Source of the DNA: Candidatus Zhuqueibacterota bacterium
GTDB lineage: Bacteria; Zhuqueibacterota; Zhuqueibacteria; Zhuqueibacterales; Zhuqueibacteraceae
Direction of reading: 5' to 3'
DNA: 6,380 nt
Assembly (NCBI GenBank): GCA_013361015.1
Contig: JABWAN010000349.1
Location: forward strand, 1-6,380
The notes below the pieces were generated by a model. It did no database searches, was not told the origin of the DNA, and saw only the letters and a list, made by a program, of their open reading frames with translations. Shown here piece after piece: positions 1 to 6,182 of this stretch. The first letter of the stretch is position 1, and every line of letters begins with the position of its first letter. Both the position numbers and the translations under genes were made by a program.

Positions 1-2997
1 CTCGTGGCGATCGCGCACATTGTCAAAGCCGGAGCTGACGATGAACGGATTGGGCACCACGCGAATGCGCTGCAAATCTTCCTTCTCTTTCGCGGCGTCA
101 AAGCGTTGCGCTTTGGTGCTGAATTGATAGCGGTCCGCGGCGGTGAGCGGCTTGTCTGTCACGATTTTGAATTGCGTGCCTGCAGCATAATTGCCGGTGA
201 AGCCGAAGCGGAAAGAATAGGTGTTGGCTTGCCATCCGCCGGTTCCGTCATAGGGCGTGTCGCCGATGGCAATGCGCTCTGCGACATCATATCTTTGATC
301 GGCGTCGCCTTCGCCTTCGCGCGTGTCCAGAATTTCAACAGTCAAAGTATCGCCGCTCGCTTGATCGATGACAATGAACGGTGCATAGACGGGATCGCCA
401 GTGTCCCAATCCGCGTAGAGATAGCGAAAGTTTTCGGCGTCTTCCGGATTTTGCGTGAAGATAAAAAGATAGTCGTGGTCGTTCGCACCGTCGCGTGCGT
501 CATAGAGATCGGGGTCGAGCGCCAACGTGTCGGTGCCCACACGCACGGTCTGCACCGAATTGTCGAAATTAATGTTGAAGTCGATGTCTTTGATGATCAC
601 GCGCAAGCCGTCAAACCGTTGCGCATTGTCCGAAGCTTCATCATAGAACGGCTGCCCGCTCAAGACGTTCGCGCCATTGCCGAGATTTTTGACCGAGTAG
701 GTTTTATCCGCGTCCGTCACCTCGAAAGAAATTTCATACCTCGCGCCCGTAACTTTGCGCGGATCGATCACTTGCAATTCGAAACCCTCCAAATCCGAAT
801 TGCCCGCCACGTGCTCGAACGTGCTGTCGACTTCGGCCTGTAAAAATCCCGCGGCCGGCGCTTGCGGAACCACGGCCACGGTTTGATCATCATCAAACGC
901 AAAGGGAACTTGCGAAGGCTCGTTCTCGTTGACGGGTACGTCAATTTCGGGGTCGGGGCGATCATATGCCGAGACCGTATACCAATACTCATAGCCGTTC
1001 ACGAGCTTATCGGGATCGGTCCAATGGTGCTTCAATCCCGCATTGGCGCCGGGGTCGATCTTCTTCTGCTCGACCCGGAAAAGCTCGCCGGCATTGACCG
1101 TTCCGTCTTTGGTGGAATCCGCAAAATTGTCTTGAATGCTCACAAAGATGCCGTCGATATAAATATTGTAACCGGTCGTGTAACGCCCAGTCTGCTCATC
1201 GATTTTCGGTTGAATTACATAATCGCCATCAAGTACACAAAAGCCTTTGCCGCCGTTGACGATTTCCTCATCAGCATCCAAAAAGCTGTCGAGATAAAAT
1301 ACCCGCGCGGGTTGCGAGACGTTCTTTACTTGGAAAGTCGTATCCGTGAGAAACTCGATCACATAGTTGTCGCCCGTGAACGCGCCGCTCAAATCCACGG
1401 CGGCATCGCCACCCTGTGCGCCGTCTGCTAGACCGCCGGAAGCGATGATGGCATTCGAAGCACCGGGCAACGAGGCGTTGTGCGCGACCACGACGCCGCT
1501 GATTTCTTTGACGGTCGTGTTGAAGACATCGTAATCCACCAGCGGAACGTAGCCGGTGGGATAAATATCCGCTTCTGTTTTTGCTCCCCAAATGACGTTG
1601 CCGGCTGCGTCACGAGTGCGATCGGTGCGATAGATGCGATAACCTTCGAAATCGCTCTTGCCGGTAAAAGGATCGCTCGAGCCTTCGCTGCGCTCATCCC
1701 AATACAGCGTGACGGAGTGATTGCCGGGCACGGCCGTGACTGCGGGCGAAGCGGGCGCCGTCGGCCCAACGAAGTTGTTGTCGTAAATGCGTTGCGCGGC
1801 CTCGGCATTTTTCAGGAGCGTTTCAAAATCCGGCGCGGCGATGAAAGCCACTCCCATATCCACGCTCGCACCGTTCTCCAAATCAAAATCACCGCTGCTC
1901 ATGATATAGCCGACGTCAGTATCAAAACGCGGTTCCATGAACAAGCCCGGTTGCATGTATTGATACTGCGCGTGATCGCGGCTGGTGAACTGCAAACCAT
2001 TCGGATCGGGGCCGGTGGGGGTCAATATAAATTCGCCGGAGGCGGGCATGTCGCCATATTCGAACGTGGTCCACGCCGTCAAGCCCAACTCTTGGCCGTT
2101 GATCTCCGGACTTTTCAAAAATTTCGTACCGAAGTGGCCGATGTTGAAGCCTGGCTTTGATGCATAGAAATTATCCGAGTCGCGTGCGTATGCCAGATTC
2201 AACTCTTTGATGAAACCATCGTCGTCATCTTCGAATTCGGCGCCGACGAGCGCGGGCATGTCATTATCCACCAGCACGCCGAAGCGGCATTTGGTCAGCT
2301 TCGCGCCGCTGATGTTCTTCACGCGATAGAACGCAAACACGAAATCGCGCGTCAATCGTGAGTTCAATTGAATAAGGCGACACTCCACCTCCACTCCCAA
2401 AGGCGGCCTCGGGCTGACATCCGGATCGTTGTTGTCGCGCATGATCCAATACGATTCTTGCCGTGCAAGACTGCGCAACTCGCCGGGATCGACGAATCCG
2501 CCCTCCAACGCCGGCCATTGGCCATTCCATTGCGGCGCGTAGCTTTCCACAATATCGCTGCGCGGCACAATCGCGGCTTCCAAAAGCGGCGAGGTGTAAT
2601 TCGGATTATCGAAACCGGGTTCGGGGTTGAATTGGTTGTCGGAAATATCATTGTACGATTCGCTCACAATGGTATCGCCGCTGGCCGTCACCGCGCCGAA
2701 AAGAATACCGGTCTGCCACACCATGTAATTGAGCGTGCCCGCCGGCCATTCGATGCTGCGCGTGTAGTTACGATCGCCGATAAAGCCGTTGTTGTCATAA
2801 TAAACCACGATGCGGCCGTTGTCCATGCGCCCGAGCTTGCGATCGATAAACGCGCCGGGCTTGTTGAGAGCGCCGGCTTTCTGTAGCCTGCGAATCTTCT
2901 CCGCTTTGCCTTCGCCGGCGAAGGAGCGTTCCTTCCAACCGAACAAAGTTAAAAGCAGAGTGCACAGAAGAAACGTGTTTAGAATTTTGCTTTTCAT
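1..2997 (-). CDS. Large exported multidomain protein with split FnIII module and 'VVPNPF' block (C-terminus cut by window edge)
   Basis: Translating the minus strand from the ATG at 2997 gives 999 codons with no stop, leaving the window at base 1, so the C-terminus is missing. Residues 1-27 look like a Sec signal peptide (KSK basic start, LLCTLLLTLF core, cleavage likely after SFA); there is no lipobox. Residues 60-105 carry the pattern 'NNGFIGD...EWPAGTLNYMV...GILFGA', and 362-408 carry 'SSGDFDLENGASVDMGVAF...NAEAAQRIYDNNF'. I recognise both from secreted proteins of FCB-type bacteria. An FnIII-like domain begins near 412, with 'FEGYRIYR' at 451-458 and 'YEYWYTVSAYD' at 669-679, separated by a large insertion. 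Residues 980-986 read VVPNPFI, a block that in relatives precedes a C-terminal FlgD-Ig/type IX sorting-like domain; the missing part is probably about 80-120 residues. An Asp-rich stretch (254-261) and an EF-hand-like loop (627-638) hint at metal binding. The gene lies 138 bases after the receptor on the same strand, so an operon is likely. Function is unknown; a surface or secreted beta-rich protein is inferred. Confidence 0.9.
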   Translation of the reverse strand, partial: MKSKILNTFLLCTLLLTLFGWKERSFAGEGKAEKIRRLQKAGALNKPGAFIDRKLGRMDNGRIVVYYDNNGFIGDRNYTRSIEWPAGTLNYMVWQTGILFGAVTASGDTIVSESYNDISDNQFNPEPGFDNPNYTSPLLEAAIVPRSDIVESYAPQWNGQWPALEGGFVDPGELRSLARQESYWIMRDNNDPDVSPRPPLGVEVECRLIQLNSRLTRDFVFAFYRVKNISGAKLTKCRFGVLVDNDMPALVGAEFEDDDDGFIKELNLAYARDSDNFYASKPGFNIGHFGTKFLKSPEINGQELGLTAWTTFEYGDMPASGEFILTPTGPDPNGLQFTSRDHAQYQYMQPGLFMEPRFDTDVGYIMSSGDFDLENGASVDMGVAFIAAPDFETLLKNAEAAQRIYDNNFVGPTAPASPAVTAVPGNHSVTLYWDERSEGSSDPFTGKSDFEGYRIYRTDRTRDAAGNVIWGAKTEADIYPTGYVPLVDYDVFNTTVKEISGVVVAHNASLPGASNAIIASGGLADGAQGGDAAVDLSGAFTGDNYVIEFLTDTTFQVKNVSQPARVFYLDSFLDADEEIVNGGKGFCVLDGDYVIQPKIDEQTGRYTTGYNIYIDGIFVSIQDNFADSTKDGTVNAGELFRVEQKKIDPGANAGLKHHWTDPDKLVNGYEYWYTVSAYDRPDPEIDVPVNENEPSQVPFAFDDDQTVAVVPQAPAAGFLQAEVDSTFEHVAGNSDLEGFELQVIDPRKVTGARYEISFEVTDADKTYSVKNLGNGANVLSGQPFYDEASDNAQRFDGLRVIIKDIDFNINFDNSVQTVRVGTDTLALDPDLYDARDGANDHDYLFIFTQNPEDAENFRYLYADWDTGDPVYAPFIVIDQASGDTLTVEILDTREGEGDADQRYDVAERIAIGDTPYDGTGGWQANTYSFRFGFTGNYAAGTQFKIVTDKPLTAADRYQFSTKAQRFDAAKEKEDLQRIRVVPNPFIVSSGFDNVRDRHE
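2916..2997 (-). other. Signal peptide region of the large exported protein
   Basis: The first 27 codons from the ATG at 2997 encode a short basic start (Lys2, Lys4), a hydrophobic run FLLCTLLLTLF (residues 9-19), then GWKERSFA and GEG. The -3/-1 rule is loosely met by S25-F26-A27, which suggests cleavage before Gly28. The single Cys12 lies inside the core and does not fit a lipobox, so lipoprotein anchoring is unlikely. The protein is therefore predicted to leave the cytoplasm by Sec and either stay in the periplasm or be moved onward by a sorting system that recognises its unseen C-terminus. Confidence 0.75.
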
Positions 2998-3006
2998 TCC
3001 TCAAAG

Positions 3007-3011
3007 CCTCC
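3007..3011 (-). promoter_or_regulatory. Shine-Dalgarno for the large exported protein
   Basis: The minus strand reads GGAGG nine bases before the ATG at 2997, with a second purine run GAGGA touching the start codon. This supports ATG 2997 as the true start, together with the signal peptide that begins immediately there. Confidence 0.75.
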
Positions 3012-3049
3012 GCAAAAATTGGAGTGATGTATTCTTGGTTTGATGGATC

Positions 3050-3127
3050 GGTGGAGTAATGGAGTTTTGGCGTAATGGAATCGTGGCATTTTCCATTACT
3101 CCAATAATCCATTACTCCACCACTCCA
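3050..3127. repeat. Clustered 12-mer repeats in both orientations in the operon spacer
   Basis: TCCATTACTCCA occurs exactly at 3092-3103 and 3108-3119, and its reverse complement occurs exactly at 3052-3063. The outer copies extend to a 14-bp perfect inverted repeat (3050-3063 with 3108-3121). A second stem pairs GTAATGGAA (3072-3080) with TTCCATTAC (3091-3099) around a 10-base loop. Degenerate copies occur at 3021-3031 and 3119-3127. There is no T-run after either stem on the minus strand, so this is not an intrinsic terminator. In the transcript it could fold between the receptor stop and the next start and affect mRNA processing or downstream expression; this is inference. Similar low-complexity repeats recur between genes in many environmental genomes, from memory. 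Confidence 0.8.
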
Positions 3128-3135
3128 GTTCCGCT

Positions 3136-5769
3136 TCACCGGCGCAGCTCAAATCCGATGCGAATATTTCTCTGCTCGCCGATATTGTACGGATCGCGTT
3201 CGCCTTGCGGCGTGTAGCCGGGATCCGTGCTGTCATTCGGCAAGCCCGTATCGGTAAATACTTCCACCACATTGCGGCGATTGGTGAGATTGGTGATTTC
3301 AGAAAACACGCCCAGCTCCATACCGGCCACGTTGAAGAGCTTGTCCACGCGCAAATCAAGCTGCCAGATAGAAGGCGCGCGCGCCGTGTTTTCATCCGCA
3401 ATGCGTTGGCCGCGACTATCCGTGGGCGTGTATGGGAAACCGCTATTGAAGCGGCCGGTCAAGTTCACGCCGAAATTCTGCAGCCATTGTGCGCCGCCCA
3501 AGCGCGGGCCTTCACCCTGGTTGTAGCGGAAATCGAGATTGAAATTGAAAATGTGGGGACGGTCCCAATCCAAAACGATGAGCTTCTTCACCGGCACACG
3601 CGGCGGGCGCGCGAGCAGATCATCGCGTGTGTCCAGCGGGTTGGAGCTGTTGCCTTCCGCGCGTTGAATCGTGTAGCTGAAATAAGAAGAGAAATGATGA
3701 TAACGCCGGGTGCGCATGTCGATCTGTACGCCACGCGCGTTGGCAAAGTCTTGATTGACGTAATACGTCACCGCGGCCGGGCGTGCATTGGGATAGGGAT
3801 CGGTGGAGATGAGGTTTTCATAATCCTTGTAAAAGCCGGTTGCGCTGATCGCGAGAAAATCCGTCAACTGTTGATCCCAACCCACTTCAAATGAAACCGT
3901 TTTTTGCGGTTTGAGATCGGCATTGCCCAAAGTCGGGCGGAAGATATCCACGTGGCGCTGGCGGTTGTACACGATTTTGTTGTATTCGGGGTTTTGATAA
4001 AAGTGCCCATAAGAAAAATGCAGATTCGCGCGATCCGTCACCGGATGCGCCAAACCGAAGCGCGGGCTAAGACGCAAACGCTTGTCTGCTGCACGGCGTG
4101 GCCCCAAGGGTTCGTTCGAATCTATCGCCACACTGTCCGCGGGGTCGAAATAATCCACACGCACGCCGACGTTGATGATGAGATCTTTGAATTCCATTTT
4201 GTCTTGCACGTAAGCCGCGGCTTCCACGGGATTGATGGTCAATTCATCGATGCGCGAGTTTTGGATATCGCCGCCGGTGAGCAGTTGCTTGCGCCAAATG
4301 CGCAGGAGATTCACGTCCACGCCGCTCTTGACGTTGTGGTTGGCATTTACTTGCCAATTGAGATCGAATCTGCCTTCCCATGAGCGATTTTCCTGGTTGA
4401 GGTAGCGCGAATCATCGCCGGAGGGCGCGAAATCCTCGCCGTCATTGTAAGTAAGCAGGAGATAATCTTCCGGCTCGTCGCGCACACCATCGAAGAATGT
4501 ACGCGTGAAGTACTGCAGCTTCAGTTCGAAGAAAGCCTTATTGCTCAAAGATTGTGTCCAGCCGAACAGGCCGTTGTACACGCGGGTCTTCAAATGATCG
4601 TTGCCCGCGAAATTGTTGTCGAGCGTATCTGCGCCCACGCGCTGGCGATACAAACCCTGGTGCGCAAAGTAATGATCGTAGATTTCCTCGTCCTCGCTGT
4701 TGCCGTTCGCGGTCAAGGTGAATTTCGTCTTGTTGCTTGGCGCCAATGTCAATTTCGCCGTGCCGCGCCGCGCGAATACGTCCTGCAAATTGCCGATGTA
4801 TCCGTCGGTCTCATTATACTCTCCTGAAAGAAAATATCTCAGCTTGCTGCTGAAACCCGGCACCGGTCCGCCGAGACTGATTTGGCCTTGATACGTGCCC
4901 CAATTGGAGCGATCCAGCATGCCTTTTTCTTCGAGCAGCTTGTCGCGCTCGGCAAAAGTATAATCCCGGGTGGACTTGCCAAAGATGGCGTCGGTCAAGC
5001 CGCGGATTTTGATGGAAGTTTCGCGGCCGCCCTCTTGCGTCACCAAGTTGAGCACGCCGCTCATGGCGTTGCCATATTCTGCGTTGAAGTTGCCGCTGAT
5101 GAGCTGCAATTCTTCAATGGCTGAGGTGGAAATCTCCGTGCCTAAGCCGCCGGTAATGCCGTCGCGCATGTACATGCCGTCGACCATCACGGACAGTTCG
5201 TTGCCGCGGCCGCCGCGCACGTAGAATTGTCCCTCGCCGCTTTCATTGCCCGCGGTAAAACTCGCGTCGCGAATTTGTGACTTAGTGACGCCCGAGTTGA
5301 GCGTGAGCACGTCTTTATAATCATCCGCAACCATGTTTTCGACCAACTCGGCCTCGGCAATCTGCATCGTGGTCACGCCGTCTTTCTGAATCAGCGGACG
5401 GTCGGCAACAATCTCGATCGCCTCGCCCAATTCCACGACTTTGGAAGAGATCTCAAAACTCTGCGTCGTGGTGAGATCAACGCTTACCTTCACATTGGTG
5501 ACTTTGGTAGATTGATAGCCGATCATCGTCACCACAAGGCTGTACGTGCCGGGCGGCACCTGCAGAATGAAGTAGCGGCCGTTGGCATCGGTCGCGGCAC
5601 CGAGCGTCGTGCCTTCAACCACGACGTTGACGCCGGGCAGAGGCTCTTTCGTATCTTTGTCCGTCACCATGCCGGAAATTTTTCCCGTGGTGCCGGCGAA
5701 CACCGTACTGCTGAGCAACAGCAGCAAGGCACTGAGCTTGAACAGCGAGTGCCGTTTGCGTTTTGGCAT
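3136..5769 (-). CDS. TonB-dependent outer-membrane receptor with carboxypeptidase-regulatory-like N-terminal domain
   Basis: A complete 877-residue protein (ATG 5769, TGA 3136-3138) predicted to be a TonB-ExbBD-energised outer-membrane transporter. Residues 1-25 form a signal peptide (KRKRH, then LSALLLLLSSTVFA). Residues 29-107 are a CarboxypepD_reg-like beta-sandwich ('GMVTDKDTKEPLPGVNV', 'DANGRYFILQVPPGTYSL', 'MIGYQS'). A TonB-box-like stretch EAIEIVA lies at 116-122, followed by the plug (about 120-247) with 'FYVRGGRGNELSVMVDGMY' (182-200) and 'NAEYGNAMSGVLNLVTQEGG' (229-248). The rest is the beta-barrel, with alternating aromatic strands, 'RLSPRFGLAHPVTDRANLHFSYGHFYQNPEY' landmarks, and 'FSEITNLTNRRNV' close to the end. 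Length is normal for the non-SusC group. It ends FELRR rather than with the usual terminal aromatic residue. No SusD-like partner is visible; the downstream neighbour is a large exported protein instead. Substrate is unknown. The start is supported by its Shine-Dalgarno and signal peptide. Confidence 0.96.
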   Translation of the reverse strand: MPKRKRHSLFKLSALLLLLSSTVFAGTTGKISGMVTDKDTKEPLPGVNVVVEGTTLGAATDANGRYFILQVPPGTYSLVVTMIGYQSTKVTNVKVSVDLTTTQSFEISSKVVELGEAIEIVADRPLIQKDGVTTMQIAEAELVENMVADDYKDVLTLNSGVTKSQIRDASFTAGNESGEGQFYVRGGRGNELSVMVDGMYMRDGITGGLGTEISTSAIEELQLISGNFNAEYGNAMSGVLNLVTQEGGRETSIKIRGLTDAIFGKSTRDYTFAERDKLLEEKGMLDRSNWGTYQGQISLGGPVPGFSSKLRYFLSGEYNETDGYIGNLQDVFARRGTAKLTLAPSNKTKFTLTANGNSEDEEIYDHYFAHQGLYRQRVGADTLDNNFAGNDHLKTRVYNGLFGWTQSLSNKAFFELKLQYFTRTFFDGVRDEPEDYLLLTYNDGEDFAPSGDDSRYLNQENRSWEGRFDLNWQVNANHNVKSGVDVNLLRIWRKQLLTGGDIQNSRIDELTINPVEAAAYVQDKMEFKDLIINVGVRVDYFDPADSVAIDSNEPLGPRRAADKRLRLSPRFGLAHPVTDRANLHFSYGHFYQNPEYNKIVYNRQRHVDIFRPTLGNADLKPQKTVSFEVGWDQQLTDFLAISATGFYKDYENLISTDPYPNARPAAVTYYVNQDFANARGVQIDMRTRRYHHFSSYFSYTIQRAEGNSSNPLDTRDDLLARPPRVPVKKLIVLDWDRPHIFNFNLDFRYNQGEGPRLGGAQWLQNFGVNLTGRFNSGFPYTPTDSRGQRIADENTARAPSIWQLDLRVDKLFNVAGMELGVFSEITNLTNRRNVVEVFTDTGLPNDSTDPGYTPQGERDPYNIGEQRNIRIGFELRR

Positions 5770-5774
5770 ATAGC

Positions 5775-5779
5775 CCTCC
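5775..5779 (-). promoter_or_regulatory. Shine-Dalgarno for the TonB-dependent receptor
   Basis: The minus strand reads GGAGG five bases upstream of the ATG at 5769. It is close to the ideal sequence and supports that start; the basic signal-peptide start KRKRH follows directly. Confidence 0.75.
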
Positions 5780-5896
5780 GTGCGTGAGCTTTGGGTTAAA
5801 GGGGCGATTTACTCTTGATACTGTAGAGCATTGCGAATTTTGATTTGCAGGTTTTCAATCTAGCCGGAGCATGTTTCATTTGAGCGCGCCGGTTGC

Positions 5897-5960
5897 CATT
5901 CCGAGTGAAGCGATGAGTCGGCGTGCAGAAGAATCCTTTGCCGCTACGCTCTTCGGAATG
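5897..5960. repeat. 64-bp hairpin-forming intergenic element with CATTCCGA ends
   Basis: The element begins with CATTCCGA (5897-5904) and ends with its exact reverse complement TCGGAATG (5953-5960). Inside, AGCG (5909-5912) pairs with CGCT (5947-5950), allowing a longer interrupted stem. The sequence resembles a dispersed intergenic repeat I remember from many environmental genomes, in which 'CATTCCGAGCGAAGCGA...GAATC' and 'CGCTCTTCGGAATG' arms enclose a variable centre. Spurious translations of that repeat read IPSEA...EESF, as one frame does here. It carries no transposase; a non-autonomous MITE- or REP-like element is inferred. Confidence 0.55.
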
Positions 5961-6182
5961 CCATGGCCATCATTTGGAACACACCATGATTTTTTTGTAG
6001 AGCGAGAGATTTGCAGCGCACCAAGCTCGTCTATTCTCAATTCTCATACCAATGACGAACACAGGCGTGGCGCGAGCATCCTTCTCCGCAAAAAACCGAC
6101 TTATATCGTGGAGTTGCAATGAACACAGCGAGGCGAGGTGCAAATCCTTGCAGCCTGGATAGAAATAACTGCACGGAAAGAG

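Larger units (their letters stand above)
5770..6182. other. Intergenic region between CoA-transferase and receptor genes; no convincing gene
   Basis: These 413 bases separate the CoA-transferase stop from the receptor start. The open frame at 5871-6122 on the plus strand has no ribosome-binding site and largely translates a repeat, so I do not call it a gene. The receptor promoter should lie here. On the minus strand TTGAAA at 5852-5857 is a possible -35 element, but nothing at the right spacing makes a good -10, so no promoter is assigned. T-runs at 5990-5996 (plus strand) and 6090-6095 (minus strand) lack a convincing GC-rich stem before them, so no intrinsic terminator is assigned either. 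A weak 5-bp stem, TGCAA/TTGCA, sits at 6139-6152. The only clear structure is the hairpin-forming repeat at 5897-5960. Confidence 0.7.

Noticed and set aside
4..2160. Long plus-strand open frames at 4-843, 862-1431 and 1480-2160
   Set aside because: They are antisense to the continuous 999-codon minus-strand frame, have no ribosome-binding sites, and translate to Arg/Ile/Val/His-rich sequence with no recognisable motif.
2368..2886. Plus-strand open frame of 172 codons
   Set aside because: It is antisense to the N-terminal module of the exported protein, and its composition is typical of an antisense shadow.
3050..3127. CRISPR array
   Set aside because: The repeated units are only 12 bases, occur in both orientations and have irregular short spacers.
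2795..3139. Minus-strand frame of 114 codons spanning the spacer
   Set aside because: Its first third is a translation of the TCCATTACTCCA repeats and the rest overlaps the exported-protein start in another frame. It has no independent support.
3205..4383. Plus-strand open frames at 3205-3894 and 3904-4383
   Set aside because: Both lie opposite the well-supported receptor barrel and contain no domain signature or ribosome-binding site.
3136..5769. Calling the receptor SusC/RagA
   Set aside because: The N-terminal carboxypeptidase-like domain alone is not specific, the length is shorter than usual SusC proteins (about 1000 residues), and there is no SusD gene next to it.
6090..6095. T-run on the minus strand downstream of the CoA-transferase as an intrinsic terminator
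   Set aside because: No stable GC-rich stem lies just upstream on that strand.
5871..6122. Plus-strand frame of 83 codons in the intergenic region
   Set aside because: Much of it translates the 64-bp hairpin repeat (IPSEA...EESF), no Shine-Dalgarno precedes it, and no motif follows.
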